Source of the DNA: Phyllobacterium myrsinacearum
GTDB lineage: Bacteria; Pseudomonadota; Alphaproteobacteria; Rhizobiales; Rhizobiaceae
Length of the DNA: 64,000 nucleotides
Assembly: GCF_014138285.1 (NCBI RefSeq)
Contig: NZ_JACGXN010000017.1
Span: 1-64,000, forward strand
Direction of reading: 5' to 3'
Position numbers and translations under genes: made by a program. This document shows positions 53,201 to 61,633 of this stretch, piece after piece (within the stretch, counting starts at the first letter, position 1; each line of letters starts with the position of its first letter). A model generated the notes under the pieces. It made no database searches. It saw only the letters and a list, made by a program, of their open reading frames with translations, and was not told the origin of the DNA.

Positions 53201-53833
53201 ATGAAACAACCGCAAACCACCCAAACGCACTGGGATGCAAGACCCGACAAAATCGCGGCAGACGGTCAACGCTCCGTTGCCCCTCTTGCCGGGAGTACCG
53301 CACACGAATCCGCATCTGGCCCGCAACACGCCGGGCGAGGTCCGGATGGCGATATCCGCGACCTCTTCTCCTTTGAGCTCCAGCGTCTTGCCGGCCTTTC
53401 CACGCGGATTGCCGCCCTGTCGATACGCCCCAAATATGGCATTACTGCACGCGAATGGCGCGCCCTTGCCGTGCTGAAATATCTCGGAAAAGTACCGCTG
53501 CAGGAGCTTGCCAAGCATAGCGGTCTTCTTAAAAGCCAGATGAGCCGCACCGTTTCGGCAATGATCGAGCGCGGTTATATCGACAAGACCGCCAACCCAG
53601 GCGACGGCCGCAGCATTCTGCTGTGCCTGAGCGCGGAGGGCCTCGATCTGTCGGAACAGATTCTGGACGATTCGTTTGAACGCAACGAGCACATGCTTTC
53701 CACGCTCAGCCAGGCCGAACGCCACATGTTGATTGAACTCCTGCAGCGCGTAACGCGTAGCAGCACGCAGTATTACCACCACCTGAAGCAGACAGCATCA
53801 CAGGACGACTTGCAGCAGCTTGACGAGGAGTGA
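53201..53833 (+). CDS. MarR-family transcriptional regulator
   Basis: 210 residues, longer than typical MarR (about 145) because of a roughly 50-residue polar N-terminal extension. Winged-helix: ALSIRPKYGITAREWRALAV, PLQELAKHSGLLKSQMSRTV (recognition helix), then RGYIDKTANPGDGRSILLCL wing. Sits between the two catabolic arms; its own promoter carries one operator pair and the right arm's promoter carries a second. Probably a repressor relieved by a pathway intermediate such as an acyl-CoA or a phenolic acid (known ligands of the family). GGAGA precedes ATG 53201. Confidence 0.92.
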   Translation: MKQPQTTQTHWDARPDKIAADGQRSVAPLAGSTAHESASGPQHAGRGPDGDIRDLFSFELQRLAGLSTRIAALSIRPKYGITAREWRALAVLKYLGKVPLQELAKHSGLLKSQMSRTVSAMIERGYIDKTANPGDGRSILLCLSAEGLDLSEQILDDSFERNEHMLSTLSQAERHMLIELLQRVTRSSTQYYHHLKQTASQDDLQQLDEE

Positions 53834-53851
53834 TCAACTCCACGCGAAATT

Positions 53852-53891
53852 TAGTTGACATTATGAACTATATGGTTCACTTACTCAACCA
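53852..53891. promoter_or_regulatory. MarR operator pair 2 (right arm)
   Basis: Two 19-bp palindromes: TAGTTGACATTATGAACTA (53852-53870) and TGGTTCACTTACTCAACCA (53873-53891), the latter with perfect 5-base arms. Same form and same 21-bp centre spacing as pair 1. They end 21 bases before the start of the HMG-CoA-lyase-like gene. Confidence 0.85.
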
Positions 53892-53912
53892 AATAGGGAT
53901 GGAGTGAATCGG

Positions 53913-54839
53913 ATGGAACGAACGGTGGTCATCTGCGAATGCTTCGCTCGGGACGGTCTGCAACACGAAACCGCAGCGGTCCCGAGCGGCACAAAGATTG
54001 AACTGATCAATGCCTTCACCGCGGCAGGCTTTGAGCGCATAGAAGCGACCAGTTACAGCAACCCCGTTCGCATACCCTCCTTTGCCGATGCCTCCGCCGT
54101 TCTGGCCGGGATCACGCGCCGCAAAGGCAGTCACTACAAAGCCACATGTCCCAATAGGCGCGCCGTCGAGCGCGCCATTGCGGATGGAGATGCCGGATAT
54201 GGCGCTGATGAACTGAGCCTTCTCGTATCGGCGACGCAGAGCCACACACAACGCAATCTTGGCACGACACGCGATCAGCAATGGCAAAACATTGCCGATA
54301 TGGTGAAATTGTCCAATGGACGCTTTCGCCTAATCGGCGTCCTGTCCATGGCTTTCGGCTGCCCGTTTGAAGGCCGGGTCGACGAAACCGGCGTCCTCGC
54401 CGATATCGGGCGTTTCGCCGCGCTTGGCGTTACCCATGTTTCAGTCTGCGACACCACCGGACATGCAACGCCGTCACACGTAAAGCGGATCTTCCGGCGC
54501 ATCGCCGATGAAATGCCTGACATCATACCGATAGCGCATTTTCATGACAGCCGCGGCAGCGGGATTGCAAATTGCGTGGCCGCCTTTGACGCTGGCTGCC
54601 GCTGGTTTGACAGTGCGTTTGGCGGTGTGGGCGGCCATCCCGCGCAAATCCAGTACGGACAGGGCTATACCGGCAATGTCGCCACCGAGGACCTTGTCAA
54701 CCTTTTCGAAGCCGAGGGTATCCATACCGGCCTTGACCTTACCCGCCTCAGCCATGCCTCGCAGCTGTGCGAAAAGGTGCTGGGCCGGCAATTGCAAAGC
54801 CGCGTCGCCCGTGCCGGCTTCGGCCATCTCGCAGCATAG
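53913..54839 (+). CDS. HMG-CoA lyase-family protein (atypical active-site loop)
   Basis: 308 residues of the HMG-CoA lyase/DRE-TIM family: CECFARDGLQHETAAVPSGT (R13, D14), AHFHDSRGSGIANC (metal His209 and His211, Asn220), GYGADELSLLVSATQSHTQR. The loop that normally reads GGCPYAxGAxGN is SAFGGVGGHPAQIQYGQGYTGN here, so His242 replaces the catalytic loop Cys. This argues against canonical HMG-CoA lyase; cleavage of another 3-hydroxy-3-methyl acyl-CoA, or of a homolog with a new loop, is likely. ATG 53913 has GGAG 8 bases upstream. First gene of the right arm. Confidence 0.8.
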   Translation: MERTVVICECFARDGLQHETAAVPSGTKIELINAFTAAGFERIEATSYSNPVRIPSFADASAVLAGITRRKGSHYKATCPNRRAVERAIADGDAGYGADELSLLVSATQSHTQRNLGTTRDQQWQNIADMVKLSNGRFRLIGVLSMAFGCPFEGRVDETGVLADIGRFAALGVTHVSVCDTTGHATPSHVKRIFRRIADEMPDIIPIAHFHDSRGSGIANCVAAFDAGCRWFDSAFGGVGGHPAQIQYGQGYTGNVATEDLVNLFEAEGIHTGLDLTRLSHASQLCEKVLGRQLQSRVARAGFGHLAA

Positions 54840-54845
54840 GATCAC

Positions 54846-55598
54846 ATGATGCAGCAAACCGTCCAATCAGCCGTCTTGCTTGTCGAGGATCGCGGCGCAG
54901 TCCGCATCATCACGCTCAACCGCCCGGATAAATTGAATGCCCTCAATACGGCATTGACCCAGGCTCTGCACGACGCCCTGATGGCCGCAGACCACGACGA
55001 TGCCATTCGTGCTATCGTTCTTGCAGGAAACCCGCGCGGCTTCTGTGCAGGTGCCGATCTTTCCGAATTCAGCACCCTGACCCCGGCAAATCAGGACCTT
55101 GTTGACAAGCGTGCCGACCTGACCTGCCGCACGCAGGCCATGATGCAGGGCCTGTCGAAGCCCGTGGTGTCCGCCGTGTGCGGGCCGGCCGTCGGCGGCG
55201 GTGCGGGCCTTGCTATCGGCGCTGATATGATGGTTGCTGGCACCAATCTCAAATTCGGTTATCCCGAGCTCAAACACTCGATCGTTCCAGCTCTCGTCAT
55301 GACCGGCCTGCAGCGCTCGCTCGGGCGCAAAGCCGCCTTTGAAATGGTCAGTCTTGGACGCCTGATCGGCGCTGAAGAAGCCTTTCAGCTGGGCCTTGCC
55401 AATCGTGTGGTCGATCCGGACGCTGTTCTCGATACCGCTGTCGGGATTGCGGAACAATGGGCCAGCGCCAACCCGCAGGCCATGGCCGCCGTCAAGACTC
55501 TCTATTACACCGTGGCCGATCTTCCCTATGACCAGGCAATGGCAGCGGGCCGCGCGGTCAATGCCCGGATGCGCGGTTTCAGGGAGACGCAGTCATGA
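54846..55598 (+). CDS. Enoyl-CoA hydratase/isomerase 1
   Basis: 250 residues of the crotonase fold: RPDKLNALNTALTQALHDAL, the oxyanion loop AGNPRGFCAGADLSEFSTLT and GPAVGGGAGLAIGADMMVAG, plus FGYPELKHSIVPALVMTGL. Hydrates an enoyl-CoA or isomerises its double bond. Overlaps the CoA-transferase start by ATGA. A second, different crotonase follows two genes later, so the pathway has two hydration or cleavage steps. Confidence 0.9.
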   Translation: MMQQTVQSAVLLVEDRGAVRIITLNRPDKLNALNTALTQALHDALMAADHDDAIRAIVLAGNPRGFCAGADLSEFSTLTPANQDLVDKRADLTCRTQAMMQGLSKPVVSAVCGPAVGGGAGLAIGADMMVAGTNLKFGYPELKHSIVPALVMTGLQRSLGRKAAFEMVSLGRLIGAEEAFQLGLANRVVDPDAVLDTAVGIAEQWASANPQAMAAVKTLYYTVADLPYDQAMAAGRAVNARMRGFRETQS

Positions 55599-56782
55599 AG
55601 CCGCTTGAAGGGATTCGCATTCTTGATTTTTCCCGGGTTCTCGCCGGCCCGATGGCAACCCAAATTCTGGCCGAACTCGGCGCTGATGTCACCAAGTTGG
55701 AGCGGCCGGGCAATGGGGATGAATCGCGCTCATTTGAACCACGTCTGCCCGAGGGTGAGAGCGCCTATTTCTTCGCCTTCAATCGCGGCAAGCGCTCGCT
55801 GACGCTCAATCTGAAATCCCGCGAGGGCCAGGAGATCGCCGCAAGGCTGGCGGCGCAAACGGACGTAATTGTTGAAAACTTCCTGCCCGGCGACATGGAC
55901 AATTTTAATCTCGGCTATGACAGGCTTTCGGCGAGCAATCCGGGTTTGATCTATGTCTCCAACACCGGTTTCGGCCAGACCGGCCCCTATCGTCATCGCC
56001 ACGGCTACGACACCATCTTCCAAGCTCTGTCCGGCGTTATGCACCTGACTGGCCATCCCGACAGCCCGCCTGCAAAGACAGGCATACCCATAGCCGACAT
56101 GTCATCGGGCTTGTGGATTGCCATTGCCATATTGACCGGGCTGATCGGACGCGGGAAGAACGGCAAGGGATGTCATATCGATCTGGCGATGATGGATGTG
56201 CAGGCAAGCCTGCTGGCACTTGCCGCCGCCCGTCTTTTTGCGCTCGACGAAGACATAACCCGTTCAGGCACGGAACATCCCGGCCGCGTGCCTTCCGCAG
56301 CCTTTCAATGCCGTGACGGAAATTGGCTCCATATCAGCGCAAGTGATCAGCACTGGCCCGCATTGTGCACCATTCTCGGCCTTGATGCGCTTGCTTGCGA
56401 TGCCACGCTCGCAACCAATAATGGCCGCGTCGCAGCACGTGAACGGGTCATGGCATCCATGCGCGCCGCCATTGCCGCACGGGAGCGCCACGCACTTGCG
56501 CAGGAGCTGCGTGCCGGGGGTGTACCCGCCGGGGAGGTTAATACGGTGCGCGACATTCTCAATGATGCCCATATGGCCGACCGGAATGTCGTGGGTGCCT
56601 TTGACCACCCGACCGCCGGGCGCTTTCCGGCTCTGCGCACGCCGATCCGTTTTGCCGGGTTTGATGATCCACAGATCGGGTGCCCACCGTCGCTCGGAGG
56701 CGACACGTTTGATATTTTGTCCGGCGAACTCGGGCTCAGCGGTGACGCCATCGCCAAGCTCAAAGAGGATGGAGTGATTTGA
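55595..56782 (+). CDS. CaiB/Frc-family (class III) CoA-transferase
   Basis: 395 residues. GIRILDFSRVLAGPMATQIL, ELGADVTKLERPGNGDESRS, KRSLTLNLKSREGQEIAARL are the family opening; the catalytic Asp is in ADMSSGLWIAIAILTGLI. Transfers CoA between carboxylic acids, so with the acyl-CoA synthetase there are two ways of making a CoA thioester. Overlaps the previous gene by 4 bases. Confidence 0.93.
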   Translation: MKPLEGIRILDFSRVLAGPMATQILAELGADVTKLERPGNGDESRSFEPRLPEGESAYFFAFNRGKRSLTLNLKSREGQEIAARLAAQTDVIVENFLPGDMDNFNLGYDRLSASNPGLIYVSNTGFGQTGPYRHRHGYDTIFQALSGVMHLTGHPDSPPAKTGIPIADMSSGLWIAIAILTGLIGRGKNGKGCHIDLAMMDVQASLLALAAARLFALDEDITRSGTEHPGRVPSAAFQCRDGNWLHISASDQHWPALCTILGLDALACDATLATNNGRVAARERVMASMRAAIAARERHALAQELRAGGVPAGEVNTVRDILNDAHMADRNVVGAFDHPTAGRFPALRTPIRFAGFDDPQIGCPPSLGGDTFDILSGELGLSGDAIAKLKEDGVI

Positions 56783-56784
56783 CG

Positions 56785-57561
56785 ATGGACGCCACAGCAC
56801 CAGTCACCTGCCATCATGACGGCTCGATAGCCCATGTCGTCCTCAACCGGCCATCGGCGCGCAATGCCTTGAATTTGCCGATGTGCCTCAAACTGCGCTC
56901 GGTCTTCGAACAGCTGGATGACGACAATGCGACGCTGGTCATCCTGCTTTCGGCCAACGGTCCGGTCTTTTGCGCGGGCGCCGATCTGAAGGAACGCGCC
57001 GACAAGGATGAAACCTGGATGATTGCCCGCAGGCGCGCTTCCTTCGCCGCCTATGACGCCATCGCCCGCTGCCGCAAGCCCGTCGTCGCCCTGACGCAGG
57101 GACCCGTTGTCGGCTCAGGCGGCGAAATCCTGATGAGCTGCGATTTCGTCATTGCATCGCAATTGACCACATTCCGCTTTCCCGAACCGCAATGGGGGAC
57201 GGTCGGCGCGACCCAGCGCCTGCAACGCGTCATCGGCAAGATGCGCGCCAAGGAACTTCTGTTCACCGGACGCACCATGCCGGTCGACGAAGCCTATCAG
57301 CGAGGATTGGTTGCACGCATCGTTCCTCCTGATCAACTGGCTGAAACGGGACAGGAAATCGCCGCAGGCATAGCGGCAGCGCCCGCGCTTGCCATGTCCC
57401 TCACCAAGCAGGCCGTCGACCTTGGTCACGAAACTGATTTGGGCAATGGCATCCGCATCGAGATGGCGGCCATCGAACGGTGCCTTGCCGATGGCGGATG
57501 GCGCAACGGCATTCAAAAATTCAACAACCGTACGGGTATGGAAAGGTCTGCCGATGAGTAA
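56785..57561 (+). CDS. Enoyl-CoA hydratase/isomerase 2
   Basis: 258 residues of the crotonase fold: HVVLNRPSARNALNLPMCLK, the oxyanion loop SANGPVFCAGADLKERADKD and VGSGGEILMSCDFVIASQLT. Only about one-third identical by eye to the first crotonase, so the two probably catalyse different steps. The ATG at 56785 is preferred over a TTG at 56779 because GGAG lies 10 bases upstream. Confidence 0.88.
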   Translation: MDATAPVTCHHDGSIAHVVLNRPSARNALNLPMCLKLRSVFEQLDDDNATLVILLSANGPVFCAGADLKERADKDETWMIARRRASFAAYDAIARCRKPVVALTQGPVVGSGGEILMSCDFVIASQLTTFRFPEPQWGTVGATQRLQRVIGKMRAKELLFTGRTMPVDEAYQRGLVARIVPPDQLAETGQEIAAGIAAAPALAMSLTKQAVDLGHETDLGNGIRIEMAAIERCLADGGWRNGIQKFNNRTGMERSADE

Positions 57562-59176
57562 GGGTGATATCAATCTAGACACGATCTGCCCTTTGACCGT
57601 CGCTTCTGCTCTTGCTCGGGCCGCGGCCAGCGCTCCCGATGTGGAAGCGATTGTCGCCAATGATGAGCGCATCACGTATGACCGGCTTGCCATGGACGTG
57701 GCTGTCATCCGCAAGGGGTTGCATGCTCAAGGTGTACGCAAGGGGGACCATGTCGGCCTGTGTCTTGGCAATTGCGTGCGCTGGGTGGCAACATTCTTGG
57801 CGCTCGGCTCGCTGGGCGCCATAACAGTTCCCATCAATACCCGTTTTGTCGCATCGGAAATGGCTTATGCGCTGGGTCAGTCGCAGGTAAAAATACTTAT
57901 TACCTGTGACCGTTTCCTCAAGGTCGATTTTATTGCCCTCTTGCGGCAGATCTGTGCCGGGATCGATAAAGTCCTTCCCGATGCGGCCCTGCCTTTCCTT
58001 GGCAAGGTTATCGTCATCGGAACAAACATTCCCGCCGGCACCGTCAGTTGGGATGAAATGATTCAATCCGGCATGGATAGTGGAAGTCTTGAACCGGCAA
58101 CTGTGGGGCCTGATGATCCGCTGCTGATACAATATACCTCCGGCACCACATCCTTTCCCAAGGGCGTCTTGCTGACCCACCGCAACATGTTGGCCAATGC
58201 CTATTTCTCCGGTCTGCGGATGGGACTGCGCCCCGCCGACCGCTTTCACAGCGCCCGGCCCTTCTTCCATGTGGCCGGCACAACATTGTCCATTCTTTCG
58301 GCCCTGCAGCACATGACAACATTGGTGAGTATGGACCGCTTTGAACCCGGCGAAGCCCTCCGGCTGATGGAGGCGGAAAAATGCACGCATTTTTCCGGCA
58401 ATGACACAATGGCACTGATGCTCCTCAATCATCCGGACCTGCCGGCACGAAAACTCGCCCTGCGCGGGGCATGGCTTGCCGCGTCTTCGACCATCATTCG
58501 CCGCGTCATTGATGAACTTGGCGCACGCGAATGCGTGGTCGGCTATGGCCTTTCCGAAGCATCGCCCAACGTGGCACAATCCTGTTTCTGGGAAGCAGAG
58601 AAAATCCGGGTCAGTGCCGCCATGCGCATACAGTCCGGTATCCACGTGCGCATCCGCACAGCGGACGGGAACGAAGCCGCAACGGGTCAGCCGGGTGAAA
58701 TTCTGGTGCGCGGCTGGAATATCATGCAAGGATATTTCAACAAGCCCGTGGAAACCGCCGCCGCGCTCGATGCGAACGGCTGGCTTTCAACCGGCGATCT
58801 TGGGCAATGCGATAGCGCCGGCCGCCTCACCTTTCTTGGCCGCGTCAAGGATATCGTGCGTGTCGGCGGTGAAAATGTCTCCCCCGCCGATGTGGAGAAT
58901 GTACTGCACCGCAATCCCGCTATCCGGCAGGCCGCCGTTGTCGGCGTTCCCGACGAGCGTCTGGTCGAGGTAACCGCCGCTTTCGTCATTCTCAATGATG
59001 GGGCGACTGCAACCGCTGACGCGATCATGCAATGGTCAAAGGGTGAAATGGCGGGTTTCAAAGTGCCGCGCCACATATGGATCGTGGACAGCTTCGAGAC
59101 CATTGGCATGACCGCCAGCGCCAAGATCCAGAAGAAGCAGCTTGCGGAACATGCACGCACGCTTCTCGGCCTGTGA
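57554..59176 (+). CDS. Acyl-CoA synthetase (AMP-forming)
   Basis: 540 residues. AMP-binding motifs: IQYTSGTTSFPKGVLLTHRN (P-loop), GYGLSEASPNVAQSC, STGDLGQCDSAGRLTFLGRV and KDIVRVGGENVSPADVENVL, ending IGMTASAKIQKKQLAEH with the catalytic Lys. Makes the CoA thioester of an acid with ATP. Overlaps the hydratase by 8 bases (ATGAGTAA). Medium- or branched-chain acid is likely, unproven. Confidence 0.92.
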   Translation: MSKGDINLDTICPLTVASALARAAASAPDVEAIVANDERITYDRLAMDVAVIRKGLHAQGVRKGDHVGLCLGNCVRWVATFLALGSLGAITVPINTRFVASEMAYALGQSQVKILITCDRFLKVDFIALLRQICAGIDKVLPDAALPFLGKVIVIGTNIPAGTVSWDEMIQSGMDSGSLEPATVGPDDPLLIQYTSGTTSFPKGVLLTHRNMLANAYFSGLRMGLRPADRFHSARPFFHVAGTTLSILSALQHMTTLVSMDRFEPGEALRLMEAEKCTHFSGNDTMALMLLNHPDLPARKLALRGAWLAASSTIIRRVIDELGARECVVGYGLSEASPNVAQSCFWEAEKIRVSAAMRIQSGIHVRIRTADGNEAATGQPGEILVRGWNIMQGYFNKPVETAAALDANGWLSTGDLGQCDSAGRLTFLGRVKDIVRVGGENVSPADVENVLHRNPAIRQAAVVGVPDERLVEVTAAFVILNDGATATADAIMQWSKGEMAGFKVPRHIWIVDSFETIGMTASAKIQKKQLAEHARTLLGL

Positions 59177-59186
59177 GGGAGTCCCC

Positions 59187-60179
59187 ATGCGCATAGAAAC
59201 ATCCGTTACCCGGCTTCTTGGCATTGACCTGCCGATCATCCAGGCCGGCATGTCCTGGGCTTCCTCCAATGCTGCGCTCGCCCTTGCAGTCTCGCAGGCG
59301 GGCGGGCTTGGCATCATTGCCGCCGGGCCGATGTATCGCGACGATCTGGCCGCTGCGATCGACGAGGTGCGGGCGGGCACTGACCGGCCTTTCGCCGTTA
59401 ATTTGCCGCTCTATCGCAAAGGAGCCGAGGAAATAATCGACCTGCTGGTCGAAAAGCGGGTTCCGGTCCTCGTTGCATCACAGGGATCCCCAAAAAAATA
59501 TCTGCATCGTTTCAAACCGCTTGGCACGATATGTCTCCACGTCGTTGCAGGCGAGGACCATGCCCGCAAGGCGGCCGATGCCGGCGTTGATGCACTGATC
59601 GCCGTGGGCGGCGAGGCTGGCGGTCATCCGCCGCCGGATCTGGTTTCAACATTGGTGCTGGGGCGTGCCATCGCCAAAGCCGTTCCGCATGTGCCGCTTG
59701 TTCTCAGCGGCGGATTTACCGATGGCCAGGGACTGGCGGCAGCCCTGTCACTGGGCGCAGGCGCGGCACAGTTCGGCACGCGTTTCATGTTATCGTGCGA
59801 GGCCCGGCTTCATGACGCCTATAAGGACCTTGTGCTGCAGGCGCGCATTGGCGATACGGTTGTCGTGGGGCGCGACCTCGGCATGATCCGCGTGCTTCGC
59901 AATGTTTTTGCCGACCGCATGATGGAAATCGAACGCCAGGGTACGCCGGAAGACGTCAGGCGCGCGTTTTTCCAATCAGCCTCCCTGAAAGCTGCGGCCT
60001 TTGGCGGCGACACCCAAATGGGCAAGATCGAGGCAGGCCAGAGCGCTGGCTTGGTTTCGGACATTCTACCCGCTGCAGACATCGTGAAGCGGATAGCACT
60101 CGAATATGCGGCAACCGCAGCCGCCCTGCCCCGGCCCGTTCCCAATAAAAACGAGGAAAGAAAACTCCATGCTGGATAA
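59187..60179 (+). CDS. Nitronate monooxygenase/2-nitropropane dioxygenase family
   Basis: 330 residues of the FMN-binding NMO family: GIDLPIIQAGMSWASSNAAL, AVGGEAGGHPPPDLVSTLVL and LSGGFTDGQGLAAALSLGAG. Class I or II membership is not clear from sequence; several family members in catabolic clusters act as enoyl reductases or detoxify nitro compounds. GAGGGAG supports ATG 59187. Overlaps the aldehyde dehydrogenase start by 11 bases. Confidence 0.88.
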   Translation: MRIETSVTRLLGIDLPIIQAGMSWASSNAALALAVSQAGGLGIIAAGPMYRDDLAAAIDEVRAGTDRPFAVNLPLYRKGAEEIIDLLVEKRVPVLVASQGSPKKYLHRFKPLGTICLHVVAGEDHARKAADAGVDALIAVGGEAGGHPPPDLVSTLVLGRAIAKAVPHVPLVLSGGFTDGQGLAAALSLGAGAAQFGTRFMLSCEARLHDAYKDLVLQARIGDTVVVGRDLGMIRVLRNVFADRMMEIERQGTPEDVRRAFFQSASLKAAAFGGDTQMGKIEAGQSAGLVSDILPAADIVKRIALEYAATAAALPRPVPNKNEERKLHAG

Positions 60180-61599
60180 ACCACTCCTGATTGACGGCAC
60201 CTGGCGTGCGCCCTCCGGAACCCGCGCGGGCGATGTCAGAAATCCTGCAACCGGCCAGACAATCGCCCGCCTGCCTTTGTGTGAAAGGGCCGATCTCGAC
60301 GACGCCCTGGCGGCTGCCGCCAAAGGCTTTCAGACATGGCGCAAGATGACAGCGCTGGAACGGGCTAAAATCATGCATCGCGCGGCGGCGCTTCTGCGCG
60401 AGCGGGCCGATACAATCGCCCACCACATGGTCCGTGAACAGGGAAAACCGCTGGCCGAAGCGCGCGGTGAAGCCAACGCCGCGCCGGAACACGTCGAATG
60501 GCATGCCGAAGAAGGGCGCCGAACCTATGGCCGCGTCATTCCCTCCCGCATCCCCGGGGCCCGCCAGATGGTGATCCGGGAGCCTGTCGGCCCCGTTGCC
60601 GCCTTTTCGCCCTGGAACTTTCCCGTCAATCAGCTGGTGCGAAAAATCTCCGCAGCGCTCGCCGCGGGTTGTTCGATCATCGCCAAACCGCCCGAGGAAA
60701 CCCCATCGGCGTGCATTGAGCTCGCCCGCACCTTCCAGGATGCCGGTGTGCCCGATGGTGTCATCAACATCGTCTTCGGTATTCCCGCGGAAGTATCCGA
60801 ATATCTGATCGCATCCCCCATCATCCGCAAGGTATCCTTTACCGGATCGGTCCCGGTGGGCAAGCATCTGGGCGCATTGGCTGCCGCCGGGGTCAAACGC
60901 GCGACGATGGAACTCGGTGGACATGCGCCGTTCATTGTCGCGCAAGACGCAGATATCGAGGCGGCCGTCCGTCTTGGCGTTATGCTCAAATACCGCAATG
61001 CAGGCCAGATATGCGCGTCACCAACCCGCTTCTACATTGAAGAGCCCGTCTACGACGCGTTTCGCATGGCCTTCGTCGCAGCAGCCAAGACCCTGAAGAT
61101 CGGCGACGGTCTTGACGCGGGGACGCAAATGGGCCCGCTGGCAAACCCGCGCCGGCTCGATGCCATGGACGGTTTTGTCGAGGATGCCCTTGCTACAGGA
61201 GCACATCTGGATTGCGGCGGGCGGCGGGTCGGCAATGCCGGTTTCTTCTTCGAGCCGACAGTGTTGTCCAATGTCCCCGAAAACGCCCGCATCATGAATG
61301 ACGAGCCTTTTGGCCCCATCGCCGCATTGGCCAAAGTTACCTCCATCGACGAGGCAATTGCACGCAGCAACCGCCTCGAATTCGGTCTCGCCGCGTTTGC
61401 TTTTACGCGTTCACTTGCAACCGCGAACCGGTTCTCAGACGAGCTGCATGCGGGCATGGTGTCGATCAATCATTTCGGCATTGCAGCGGCAGAAACACCC
61501 TTCGGCGGCATCAAGGAAAGCGGCTATGGCAGTGAGGGGGGCGCGGAAAGCCTCGATGCTTTCATGACCGTGAAACTGATCAGTCATATCGGAGCCTGA
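60169..61599 (+). CDS. NAD(P)-dependent aldehyde dehydrogenase (succinate-semialdehyde type)
   Basis: 476 residues. Catalytic Cys282 in RNAGQICASPTRFYIEEPVY, Glu248 in TMELGGHAPFIVAQD, coenzyme loop SFTGSVPVGKHLGALAAAGV, PWNFPVNQL at 149-157. Closest in layout to succinate-semialdehyde dehydrogenase/GabD. Would oxidise the aldehyde left by the transaminase. GAGGAAAG precedes ATG 60169. Confidence 0.92.
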   Translation: MLDKPLLIDGTWRAPSGTRAGDVRNPATGQTIARLPLCERADLDDALAAAAKGFQTWRKMTALERAKIMHRAAALLRERADTIAHHMVREQGKPLAEARGEANAAPEHVEWHAEEGRRTYGRVIPSRIPGARQMVIREPVGPVAAFSPWNFPVNQLVRKISAALAAGCSIIAKPPEETPSACIELARTFQDAGVPDGVINIVFGIPAEVSEYLIASPIIRKVSFTGSVPVGKHLGALAAAGVKRATMELGGHAPFIVAQDADIEAAVRLGVMLKYRNAGQICASPTRFYIEEPVYDAFRMAFVAAAKTLKIGDGLDAGTQMGPLANPRRLDAMDGFVEDALATGAHLDCGGRRVGNAGFFFEPTVLSNVPENARIMNDEPFGPIAALAKVTSIDEAIARSNRLEFGLAAFAFTRSLATANRFSDELHAGMVSINHFGIAAAETPFGGIKESGYGSEGGAESLDAFMTVKLISHIGA

Positions 61600-61633
61600 A
61601 CACGTCAAATTTAGCGCCGGAGGAGGAACACAG

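Noticed and set aside
57575-58729. 384-residue frame antisense to the acyl-CoA synthetase
   Set aside because: Cys/His/Gly-rich shadow; the sense gene has all family motifs.
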